Source: Leishmania donovani (lineage: Eukaryota; Euglenozoa; Kinetoplastea; Trypanosomatida; Trypanosomatidae). Taken from it: a stretch of DNA of 64,000 bases. The position numbers were made by a program, and so were the translations under genes. This document shows positions 22,350-32,800 of this stretch, piece by piece. The notes under the pieces were generated by a model. That model ran no database searches. It had not been told where the DNA came from and saw nothing but the letters and a program-made list of their open reading frames with translations. Position 1 is the first letter of the stretch. Each line of letters starts with the position of its first letter. The stretch is from the NCBI RefSeq assembly GCF_000227135.1, contig NC_018262.1, positions 243,572 to 307,571 of the forward strand, written 5' to 3'.

Positions 22350-24491
22350 ATGTCCCACCCGGCGATACTCTCCGAGCTCACCATAGCAAGGGGCGTGCAC
22401 GCGTCATGCCTGCCCGTGTCGATTCCGCATCAGCTCCCCGCCCTCGAGGTTTTCGACCAGACGCCTGTGCCGCAACGCGTTTCTACGTCTTGCACGCTCT
22501 TGCGAGTACACCGGTGCTCGGCATATGAGCCGGCTCGTGAGCAGGATCGATGTGCCGACACCGCCGCGGCGGTGGTCGTCGCAGAGTGGAGCTCGTGCCC
22601 AGAGCTCGTAGCCCCACCTGCAGGCGGCGATGAGGCTTCTTTATTTCTTTACCGCTATGGCGGAGGCCCAGGTGCCAGCTTCGCAGCACCACCATTGAAC
22701 TTCGCGTGCTTTACTCAGTGGGTGGTGCTGAGAGTGCGCTGTGTGTCGCACTCAGCTAGCGCAGTTGAGCTCGAGAGCTACCGCAGCGGTGGAGATGCCT
22801 GTCAAGAGTGGATGGAGTGGCGTCTTCGACTGGGCACTGTCTTGTACGCCTCCGACTGGCAGTTTCTCGTGTCCCAGCAAGAGCGAAAAGAAGCAACGAC
22901 TGGCAGCTCCTTCGATCTCGGCGTCACTGGTGCGAAGAGAGAGCAAACCGTCAGAGCAGACATGGATGCGCTCAGCACGTTCTTTCCCGCGCTGCACCAC
23001 GGTCGCTACTACGCTACAGCGCAGGCCTTTGTGCACCACTGTCGGCACAGCGACGAACATCTCGTCTGGTGTGAAAAAGATCCCCTTTTATCGGTGGAGT
23101 GGGCGGGTGTGGAGGAGGCGCAATCAGAAGTGCCGGCACGCCATGACGCGGGCTCCCCCACGGACAAGGAGTGCGGCAACGCTGGAGTGGAATGTGCCTC
23201 GGTCGTTTCGCCGGAGAACGCGGATATGTGGCGGTCGCACGTGGGCGGAAGCCGCAAGCGCCGGCGTCGCTGGCTTTCACAGCGCGGACGCGAATGCCCT
23301 AGTGCGCAGGCTCGCCACGACGCAGTTTCGGCACTTAGGCATCATCGATCCACCCAAGCGACCACTCTTTCTTGCTCGGTTGGCACAACCGCCGCCACCA
23401 GCACCGTGGCGCTGGACTCGATCTGTTGTGCGTACCTTCTTGGGCTGAAGCATCAAGACTGCCAATCCGCAAGCGGCGAAGGGTCAGTGTCCACGGCTGC
23501 CGAAGCCCCAGCAGGCATTCAGAATCAGTGCAGCGAATCTCCAAATGTGCCGCAGCCGCCGCTGTACACCTCGAGTAAGCACGTTGAAGAAGTGCTGCAG
23601 TCGTCGTCTTACGCGCGCTGGTACCTTGCCCTGCGCCCGGCGTGCCGATCCGCCTTTTACGTACCACGCAGCGGTCGAGCGGCCGCGGCGGCGACAGTGG
23701 AGGTGAGAGATGCGGAAAAGGCCGCTTCCGATGAAGTACGCCGCAGGGCTCTCCAGGAAGTATTGCTGCACGGCATCGCCGTCTCACTGGCACTTTGGTT
23801 TTGCACGGGCAGCAGCAGCACCTGTGACTCTGTCGAGTTGTGCGCGCTGCAGCAACGCGAGCCTTCCCGAACCCCCTTCACAACATCCACAAGGGACGCC
23901 ACCGTACTCGTTGCAGCGCTGTTGAGGGATTGGTGGAATCAGCTCAGCCAGGAGGCGGCTGAGTTCTTCTCTTTGTCTGCGGCAACCGCACGAGCGGGCC
24001 CGCAGCGACGATGGAACCGTTGCTGTATCGCCCACCAGGTGTGGGCGAGTCTTCAGATGTGGGACTGTGCTAGCAGCCTGCGTCCTGTTGCAGCCGTGGC
24101 GCCTCCACCGGCGTCGGTGGCGCATCTCTGTGTGGCTTGCGCAATCGTCGTGGCACGCGTTCACCGCAGTCAAGAGCGGATGCTGTGGTGGAATGTGTGC
24201 GCACCAACGGTGAAACCAAGTCAAGCATGTGCTGACGAGGCGGCCGACTGTAATGCATCGGCTGGAGCACGGTCAACGCGAAGCGGCACTAACGGTGGTG
24301 CTGCTGACGGCAGTGGCCGAGCGCCCAGCATAGATGGAGTCGCGTCAAGCATGCGGTGCACCTCCGCGTCGTGTCGACTTCCTCGCATGTCAGTCAAAGA
24401 GAGCCGCCGTTGGTGCGACGATTACCGCGCATGCATGGACCTGGTCCTGCAGCTTCTCTTTGCCGAGCAGCAACAGCACTGGGCACCGTGA
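22350..24491 (+). CDS. Protein of unknown function, 713 residues
   Basis: I do not recognise this protein. It starts at an ATG at 22350 soon after a CT-rich tract and runs to TGA at 24489-24491. Codon use, with mostly G/C wobble, fits a real gene. It is rich in Cys, Trp, Arg and Ala, and has no signal peptide or clear membrane segment. Two regions look folded: about residues 90-250 (aromatic and Trp-rich, with WEWRL- and HHGRYYATA-like strings) and about 420-620 (helical, with WYLALRPACRSAFYVPR and VLLHGIAVSLALW). The middle (260-400) and the end (630-690) are low complexity. The paired Cys/His residues do not form a zinc-finger pattern I can name. Confidence 0.7.
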   Translation: MSHPAILSELTIARGVHASCLPVSIPHQLPALEVFDQTPVPQRVSTSCTLLRVHRCSAYEPAREQDRCADTAAAVVVAEWSSCPELVAPPAGGDEASLFLYRYGGGPGASFAAPPLNFACFTQWVVLRVRCVSHSASAVELESYRSGGDACQEWMEWRLRLGTVLYASDWQFLVSQQERKEATTGSSFDLGVTGAKREQTVRADMDALSTFFPALHHGRYYATAQAFVHHCRHSDEHLVWCEKDPLLSVEWAGVEEAQSEVPARHDAGSPTDKECGNAGVECASVVSPENADMWRSHVGGSRKRRRRWLSQRGRECPSAQARHDAVSALRHHRSTQATTLSCSVGTTAATSTVALDSICCAYLLGLKHQDCQSASGEGSVSTAAEAPAGIQNQCSESPNVPQPPLYTSSKHVEEVLQSSSYARWYLALRPACRSAFYVPRSGRAAAAATVEVRDAEKAASDEVRRRALQEVLLHGIAVSLALWFCTGSSSTCDSVELCALQQREPSRTPFTTSTRDATVLVAALLRDWWNQLSQEAAEFFSLSAATARAGPQRRWNRCCIAHQVWASLQMWDCASSLRPVAAVAPPPASVAHLCVACAIVVARVHRSQERMLWWNVCAPTVKPSQACADEAADCNASAGARSTRSGTNGGAADGSGRAPSIDGVASSMRCTSASCRLPRMSVKESRRWCDDYRACMDLVLQLLFAEQQQHWAP

Positions 24492-24861
24492 TGCAGGCAT
24501 GCAGAGCGACAGAGATGAGTGAAGCTGCTTTCACGCACGCGGCGCGCCTCTCGCGCCATCCTCCTAAAGTGGCAACACGAACTTTCGTTTTTCCCCGTAT
24601 TTTAACTGCTATGTGGTTAGAGCGACGGTGTGCCTCCGGTGCTCCTTACGCACGCAGACACGCCGCACGCGCGCCTTTTCTCTGCTACTTGCCGCGCAAA
24701 CGCATGAGCGGACAGCAACAAGAATAAAGACGCACAAAGTCGCCGCTGCACGAGCGCGTGCTACCCCGAAACCCTCAATGCGTGTAGGCTGCCATCTTCT
24801 GCCGAGATGTCGGTGCGCACTCATTGCGTAGTCGCCACGCACGTCCAACAACGCACTTCTC

Positions 24862-24896
24862 ATGCCCCTTTTTTCCCCCTCTTCGGAAGGGGGCAT
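24862..24896 (+). other. Inverted repeats with a UUCG-capped hairpin
   Basis: C-run 24875-24879 pairs with G-run 24889-24893 around a cUUCGg tetraloop, with one bulged A. An outer ATGCCCC (24862-24868) is exactly complementary to GGGGCAT (24890-24896) and competes for the same G residues. The result is two alternative folds in the transcribed spacer about 230 bases before the eL20 start. Confidence 0.55.
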
Positions 24897-25102
24897 GGCA
24901 GCGCTCCCAACGCCCTCTGTGTGCTTGCATCTTCGCATATGCTGGCGCTCGCAGCCTTCGCGTCTTGAAGTGTCCACCATTGCCATCAACGCTCCCAGTC
25001 CTCCATTCCTTTCCGGTTCTCTTAATCCTCTTGCTCGCTCTGTCTTTTTCGCTCTAACATCTCCACACACCTCCGCACACCCTCTCCGGCACACATTGGT
25101 GT

Positions 25103-25104
25103 AG
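25103..25104 (+). promoter_or_regulatory. Predicted trans-splice acceptor for the eL20 gene
   Basis: First AG after a long CT-rich tract (about 24995-25095). It leaves a short 18-base 5' UTR before the ATG at 25123, typical for highly expressed ribosomal protein messengers in these organisms. Confidence 0.65.
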
Positions 25105-25122
25105 TGAGCCAAAGAGAAAACA

Positions 25123-25662
25123 ATGGTCAAGCCGCACTTGCGCCACTACCAGGTGGTCGGCCGCGAGTCGCCCTCGGAGAAGAACCCTGAGCCGACTGTG
25201 TACAAGTTTGAGGTGTTCGCCCCAAACTTCGTCGTCGCTAAGAGCCGTTTCTGGCGCATGATGAGGGTCAAGAACAAGGTCAAGGCCACGCACGGTGACG
25301 TGCTCTCCTGCAAGGTCGTGAAGGATGCGAAGCTGGTGGCGCGCAACTACCTGGTCGACATCGCGTACTACAGCCAGCGCTGCGGCTACACGCGCATGGT
25401 CAAGGAGTTCCGCGACGTCTCCAAGACCGGCGCCGTGAGCCAGGCGTACCACGACCTGGCCTCCCGCCACCGCGCCCGGTACCACAACATCGAGGTGCTG
25501 AACGTGAAGAGCATCCCGGACCACGAGGTGAAGCACCTGAGCATTGCCCAATACCACGCTCCAAACCTGTCCTTCCCGCTCCTGCAGCGCCGCCTCAAGG
25601 CAGCCCGCAAGGACCGTGCCATCTTCGTCAAGAAGAACACGAAGCGCGCGGTGGTGGCGTGA
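25123..25662 (+). CDS. RPL18A: 60S ribosomal protein L18a (eL20)
   Basis: A 179-residue protein matching eukaryotic L18a/eL20 along its whole length (family about 176 residues). It has the N-terminal LRHYQVVGR motif, the NFVVAKSRFW segment near residue 44, the YHDLASRHRAR region near residue 109, and a basic C-terminus (KKNTKRAVVA). It is a structural protein of the cytosolic large ribosomal subunit. Codon use is the most strongly biased in the window, almost all G/C at wobble positions, as expected for very high expression. The start is the first ATG after the acceptor at 25103-25104. I see only one copy in this window. Confidence 0.97.
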   Translation: MVKPHLRHYQVVGRESPSEKNPEPTVYKFEVFAPNFVVAKSRFWRMMRVKNKVKATHGDVLSCKVVKDAKLVARNYLVDIAYYSQRCGYTRMVKEFRDVSKTGAVSQAYHDLASRHRARYHNIEVLNVKSIPDHEVKHLSIAQYHAPNLSFPLLQRRLKAARKDRAIFVKKNTKRAVVA

Positions 25663-26829
25663 GGAAGGAGCTGGTGAAGCAAGAACAGGTGGCAGAGGAG
25701 AAAGGGAGTGTACCAGCACAAACATTCGCGCACGCATATGATTGCAGACACATGTGTATGTATGGGATCGTATGCGTATGTGATTGTGTGTATGGAAACG
25801 CCCACTCCCTCTGCCCTCTTCCCTTGTCTCCTGGCTGCTAGTAGGGGGTGCAGGTATCGTGTGTGCGTGTTTGTGTGTCGGTCTCGTTGTCGGCGCAGGC
25901 ACGTGCTTGCCAAGCACGATTGTTACGGCTGTCTCGTTCTTCGCGGGTTGCGTGTGTGCGCAACTGCCGATGCTCTCTCGCCTTTCGTTTTTCTCGCTCC
26001 CTCCCCTGGATCTTGCTCGATTGCGTCGTTTTGTTGGTTCGCGATGGTGATCCAGCGGCGTTGCCCCCCTCCCCGTCGACACACATATGCACACATGCTA
26101 TTGCTGCCGGGCGGGGGAACATCGGCACTGGCCACCGGCGACAAGCAGTGAAGGAAGGGGATGGGGAAAGCGAGAAAAAGAGAGGCGGCGGGCAACGGCA
26201 GCTGAAGGAGACGGCGCGCCGCTCCGCTTGGCGTGTGTTCCGTGAAGGTTCTCGGACTTTGGCGTGACTTTATGGTTCGCGTGCTTCGTTTCTTCGCTTC
26301 CTCTTTTCGTGCTTGTTTCCGTCATTTTACGCGCCAAAACAAATCAAAAGAAGCACCTCAAGGGCCATCAGCAAAACCTCCCCTACCCCGCACCGGTGGT
26401 GTGGGGTGTGGATTCGGGGCGGGGGTGCCTATGCGAGAGACGCGCAAGAACTTACCTGTTTTTGTTCGCAGTCTGCGGTGCTTAGCCTCCGGGGCGGGGA
26501 GACGGCTTTGCGAGCCAAACACACCGCCCCGCCTCTCGCTTCCGGTGCTCCTTCGCCTTGCGTCTGCTTGGGGAGGGAGGAGGTCCATACCAGCTCTGCA
26601 AGGACGTGGGCCAGTGCTCCTTGTGCGTTTCGTATTCTCCCTACTTTCTTCCTTCCCAGCCCACACATCTGCAGCTCGCTTGTATTGCTAAGCACAACAG
26701 AAGCGGTGGAGCAGTGCACAGCGACAAGTACTGTGTATGTAGGGCACATTACTGCCTCTAGCATGACATTCTCCCTCCATACCCCTTGAAAGTCCTTCAC
26801 CTTGACTCCGCTTCACTCACGGACACAGA
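25663..26829. other. Spacer between eL20 and the PF6-like gene
   Basis: About 1.2 kb, no gene supported. It contains a short perfect hairpin (CGTGCTT-gcc-AAGCACG near 25901-25917) and a pyrimidine tract ending in AG at 26658-26659, a likely acceptor for the next gene. After that AG, a nine-codon upstream ORF occurs at 26763-26789. Another AG lies immediately before the start codon at 26827-26828. Confidence 0.72.
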
Positions 26830-29800
26830 ATGGAGAGCAGCATCAGCGAACGGCACCACGTGTTGGCCTGTGCGACGACGTTGCACGTCACACTCCTCAC
26901 CAGCCACTACGCTGAGGTATCCCAAAGGGACGATGCCGCGGCCGCCAGCAGCAACAACGCCGCCGCTGGGCACCGACGTGAGGCGCCACCGAGCATCAAA
27001 GCGAGCAGCAGCAGCAGCAGCAGCACCAATACAAAAGTTGCCGGGAGTGAAGAGGTCGAACTCTACAGCTGCAGCACAGCGGTGGAGCAACTGGACACAG
27101 TGGCCCGTGTGCTGTGCAGCATCCTGCGGCAGCAGAGCTCCGCCAGCGAAGGCGGGGCAGCGGACGCGGCACGGCGCATCCAAATGGCAAAGGCCGTACG
27201 AGACAATGTCGTGCCGTGGTTCGAAGTCGCGGCTGCAGCTGCAGCCGTGCAAGGGGATGAGCCACATGTCCACTGTTTGCCCACTCACTCTTCGGAAAGC
27301 CCCGGTGACAGTTACTTGAGCCTGGCTCCAGCGTTATCTATCACGACCCCGTCCTTGCATGCCGCTGGAGCGAAGGAAGGTGGTTCTCAGCGCCCCGCCG
27401 GCGGCAATGGCCGCAGAAACACACCGCAGCAGCAGCGCCCAAGCTCCGTCAGGCTCTCGACCTCGCGCAGCTCGATGCACTCCTCGTCGATGCTCTCGGG
27501 GATGCAGCGCCACATGAGTGAAATGGAGCGGGAACAGCGTCAGCTTTATCTCGCTAAAGAGCTGCCACCGTGCGAGCTGGTCATGATTCCAGGTGAGACT
27601 CCAGCGTCTGCTCCCTCGTACGTGATTTTTGTGTACCGCTTGGCTCATGAGGAGGGCGTGCTCGCCGAGCTTTCGGCCCTCTCTGCGGAAGAGCGGAGCA
27701 GCAGCGCAGAGAAGATGGATGTACCTGCAGCCGACAGCTTCGAGCCCTCTGGCAGGGAGAAGCGCGACACATGCGGCTTCCAGGCCGCCGCGATTGTCAC
27801 ACGCGCCTTTTGGAGCACCATTCGGCCGATCCTGCGGGACCACCTGCATGCCACCAACAGCAGCGTTGTTCCGGCCCACGTACCTGTTGTGTGGGCCATG
27901 GCAGATCCACGAATGGTAAGCGGCTTTCTTCCCTACACCTCCGACGGCACGGACCACGTTTTCTCGCCGTACGCCTGCCCCGTTCCTGTGAGTCCGTCAT
28001 CCATACACATCCCTGATGAGGCAGCCGCCGTGGAACGCTGGGTGCGGCTGGTGCCACGCACCGCTTTCTATCTCTATGACCCCTCGGCCAGCAGCGCTGC
28101 TGCGCAAGACACGCTCGGTGTGTTGCAAGCACACCTGGCAAAATGGACGTACTCGCAAGCGAGCTCTCCAAGGGGACCCCGTCCGTTCAGCAGCGGAAAC
28201 ACGAAGAAGTCGATGCCCCCGCAGCGCGGTGGCGCCAGTCCGCAAACGGGGGCAGCGACGAAGGCAACTCGTGCGAGCGGGCCGGCGCCAAGCGGATCGC
28301 GAGGTTCTAAGAGCCGCAGCGGGCGAGGCGCCGCAGGAGTGAATGCGTCGGCACTCGCGCCGTCTGCATCGCATCAAACGGCGCTACAGTCTCGGCAGCT
28401 GAGTATGGGGATCGACCTGCAGGGGACGCCGGCGGAGTTCCCGTACTGCACTACCAACCCTCGCTCCCTCGCGTATTACCTCTACTCGAGAGGCGTAGCA
28501 TCAGCATCACCACCACAGGTCGCAGCGCTGGCAGCGCCATCGCCGTCGCCAGCAGGCCTCGAGGGAGAACTGACGTTGTACCTTAGCAAGATGGCCGCCT
28601 TTCAGCAGGCAGTGATGACCGCGTCGGATGCAGATATGGCGGGATCGGCGACGGAAGGATCGTTCGAGCGGATGTGGTGTGCGCACGCGCCGCTGCTGCG
28701 GTGGGTGCACGCGTACCTGAGCGATTCAGCCGCCGCGCTGGCGGCTAGTAGCTCAGCGGTGGAGCAGGTAAGCAGCGGCGCCGACGGCGATCCTCGAACG
28801 GGGCACCAGCGCTCTTCTGTCGCATTTGAGAAGGTCGTTCACTTGTCGCTATCTCGACTTTTGCCTGACGATTCCAGGTGGCCCCTGCCTCTGTGGAAAG
28901 TGGCAGCGTTGCCCATCGCACCAGTGCCTCCCTTGACGCTGCACTGCCGCGGGCCGGATGATGCTGCCACGTCGGCAAGCGTCGCGACGGATAGCATCGT
29001 GCAGTGGGCCGCTGCTGTGCTGTCGGTTGTGGTCGATTATGGGAAGACTGCTGGTGGCACGGAGGGGAACAGCAAGGCACCCCTGATGCCGCTGCTGAGC
29101 CGCCTCGTGCGCCTCATCGACGCATACAACGGATGGTCTTTGAATAATAACCTGACCCCAGCGCGGGGCGCCAGTAACGACGGCCGAAACGGCACACGCG
29201 GTGTGGCCGCAGAGAAGGCAGCAGGTGATCACTCCGTCGATGCGTCGGCAACGGTGCAGCGGTCAATCCCATCGGCGTGCTGCACGGGTGGCGTCTTCAA
29301 CATCATGAGCGCCGTTTGTGCATGGATGGCCACGGTGAGCGAGTCACTTCTGCTCCAGAAGCCCTCGTGTGAGTTAACGGCTTTGTGTGCGACGGCAGAG
29401 TCGCCGGTGTCGCGCAGCGCGGGAGGGCATCTCGTCAGCGACGCCGCAACCGCCATGTCGATCCCGCCTTCTGGGTTGTTCCGACGGTATGCGCGGCCAT
29501 TTCAGAAGCTGTCGGTGCCGAGTAGCGGAGGCGCAAAGGCCCTCATGAACGCTGGGACTCTGGCGGCCACCGTTCCCCGGCTTCCCACGACTACGGAGAC
29601 GCGGACCAGTGATGCAGCGGCGGCGGCAGCGCAAGAGGGGAAGCGGTGCGCCGTGACAGCGTCGGCGCGTGTTCACCACCACAACGCAGATGTGGTGCTG
29701 CCGCCGTACCCTCAGGAAGTGTCGTGGATGATTCGGCACGTCGTCGCCAAGAACGCGGGACACTTCGAAGTGAACGTTGCCCGCGGCACCGACACTGTCA

Positions 29801-32800
29801 CTCCCACGGCGGCCCGCACGGGGTTTCCACCTTCAATGCTCGACCTGGCAACGGGGGGCTCCTCCTCGCTCGCAACGCGCCAGAGCACAATGGCCACGAT
29901 GACCATCACGACGCCGAGCACCGGGCTCCTTCTGCAGCAGCAGCGGCGCCGGCTGCGCTGGCAAACATCTGGCGTCGCAGCAAAGCTTCAGCCCTACTCG
30001 CAGGGTGTACATCTCATCAAGGAGATGGCGCGCAATCTTCTCGGTCGTCGCCCGCTAGCTGAGGCGGCAGTGGCACTACAGGAAGCGCTAGAGTCAACGC
30101 TGGCCGCCCCGCAATGTGAGGTGGCCGCCGGAGAAGGACGCGGTGGAAACGTGTCGGCGCCGTCGCATCAGAGCCGGAAAAAGCACCGTGGAGGGTCAGC
30201 CGACGTTAGCACTGCGGGCACGGAGCAGGTTAGCGCGCTGGGCCTACTACAGCGCTACTTGGTCTCCGTGGACCCGATGCAAGCGCACCTGGCAACCAAG
30301 TCGAAGCCAGTAGCGCTGCAGCGCCCCGCGCTGTTGACGGAGCTTCACCAAAGCAAGGAAAGCAGCGAAAACGAAATGCTGGCGACGCGAGCGGCGGCAG
30401 AGAACCTTATGCCTCGCATTTACGAGCACATGCTTCAGCAGGCATTTCTGTATCAGCTGCTGCGAGAAACCAAGTTGCAGTCGACGCGCCATTCAGCCTC
30501 GCTGCCCAGTCATGGTCACACCTCCGCCGCGGACAGGGAGGAAGTTGTCTGCGCGGACGACGACTGGAGCGTGACGCAGCAGCTACCAGTGCAAGCCATC
30601 GCGGCGTCCATTGTTGACTTTCAGGAGCGTTTTGGTGCCCACAACGTTGCGTGGCGCTCCTGCGCCTTTCACTACCGTTCTCTCCAGTCACCAACCGCGA
30701 CTGCGGCCGGTAGTGCCGGCAGAGGCATCGACGCAGTTGCGTCAACTGAGGAAGACAAAGATGGTGAGGTGCACCGCACGTCTGCCTACGCGCACAACGC
30801 CCTCAACGTGCACCCGACACGAAGAGTGACACACATGTGGGTTGCCGGGGTGGTAGTGCCGGATGTGCAGATGGCAGAGTATATCAAGAAAGGGAGAGGG
30901 CCGCACTCCGATGCGAAGGCGTGGCAAAGCAGCCGCCCCTCGCTGGGACAGCGGCGCTCGCGTAGGTGGGTAGACATGGTCCCCCGCGCAGGGACTGTGA
31001 CCTCAGTGGAAGTCTACGCACTGTGGCAGTCGCTGCTACAGCAGCAGCAAGGCAGTGACGTGACGATGCAACTGCGCGCGGGGCCGGCGGAGTTGACGAT
31101 GCGTGCAATGCACGACCTCATCTCCCAGTACGTGCAGCGACACGCCGAAGTGTCGACGTCACTTGTCGGCGTGAGTGGCGTGCCGTCGGCGCCTTCTGAA
31201 AGTGCAATGGCTACAGAAAGTTCCCCGATGCGCTTCGATATTCACGAGACCCTCTATCCGTTTGGCGATGCGGTGTTGGAGGTGTGGGTGAGTGAGGCAC
31301 AGCGTTTGTGCCGCTACATCAAAGCCACCGAGGTCAGCGCTACTCTGCACGCGACGCCGTCGAGCACGGGAGTCGGCAACGTGCACCTGACCGTTCACTG
31401 GGATGACGGACTTCTTTTCACGTGCACACGCGGCAGCGGCAGACAAGATTGCAGCAGTATGGTTCCGCCCATCGATCTAACGCTTACCACCTGCAATGCG
31501 GTCTTTCAGTGGCGCGACGGTGAGTCACGCATCCGCCTTCGCTACTACCCGAACACCTCATCCTGCACCACGGCGGCCGCCGCGGTGTCGCTGAAGGAGC
31601 TGAGCGGGCAGCAGACAGCGACCTTGCCGCAAGGTGGCGTCATCGAGACGTGCGCAGTCCTCCTCGAGGAGCGCGTCACTCTCTACTGCGTCCACCACTG
31701 CCCAACAGAAATCACCGCAGCAACATCGGTGGAGCTGGAAGCGTCGTCCGAAAAGGAGACGAGCTGCGAGGTCGACGAGCGCACCGGCGTGGTGCAACGC
31801 TTCTACGCTTCAGGGATGCAGCAGTTGTTGTTTCCTAGCGGTGCAATCATGGTACGGCGGCCGCTGAAACCGGTCGTCGCTACGTCGGCGGCGCCCAAGT
31901 CGACGTCGCCGTATTGTGACACGTTGGTGACGCTGGACGGTCGGTGCTTTGTGTGCAACGGCAGTAGCACCGGAGGCGCCTCTGCGAACGCACCCGCTGC
32001 CGGCTCGAAGACGGTTCACCCCAGCGCGTTTCAGCGCGTACAGGTGCGCATCGCGCGTGCTAACTCCAAAGGCATGAAGAGCAGCACTGGCGCCCATGAC
32101 GCGCAGGCCCCGCCCTTCATACACACCGAGATCACCTACGATGCGGTCCACCACTGCCATATACGCTCCCGCCAAGACGGCTTGACGGTGACTGAGTACG
32201 AGTCTTTGGCCTCCTACTCGGAGACCGACGCCAAAAAGAACGGCGGCCGCGCGGGCGCCATGCTTGCCCGGGTCGTCGTGTTTCCGGACGGCACCACCAT
32301 CACGACGGTCGCGCCGCGCGAGGCGCGGCGGCGTGCGCTCGTGCGCCGCCCCGATGGCACTTCCGTGTCAGCGTCGCTCTCCTCCCCGACCTTGTGCGCG
32401 CTCCTGGAAGAGCTGCAGGCGGTGGAGGACAGCCTTTTCGGGGCGGCGGCTGACGCAGCAGAGCTCTCCGTGCGGTGGTGCGTGGAAGCGTCGACCATGC
32501 CTCGAGTGTATCTTGCGCCCGCTCCTGTGGGGAGCAGCGAAGAAGCGAGGGAGTGCAAGGCCCTCTTTGTTGCCGTCTTCGGTGATGGAACGATCTTGCA
32601 GCGGCGATGGGCGGCCGCGCCAACGCTTCCAGCCGCGTTCTCCACCGTAGGCACCGAGGCGAACGCGGACGAGGATGATGGTTTGGAGGGTGAGGAGGGT
32701 GGAGAAGGCGGCGCAAATAGCACCCCTGCGTACCGCGGGGGTACGTTTGAAACGGTGCTTGCACGCCCCTCCACCAGCGCCGTGCGCGTCCTTCATCAGC

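Larger units (their letters stand above)
24492..25122. other. Spacer between 713-residue protein and eL20 genes
   Basis: 631 bases, no gene. It holds a stable hairpin-forming segment at 24862-24896, then a long pyrimidine-rich tract (about 24995-25095) that ends in the splice acceptor of the ribosomal protein gene. Confidence 0.8.

Noticed and set aside
25054..26094. 346-residue minus-strand open frame over eL20
   Set aside because: Shadow of the strongly codon-biased ribosomal protein gene extended into CA-rich spacer; no motif.
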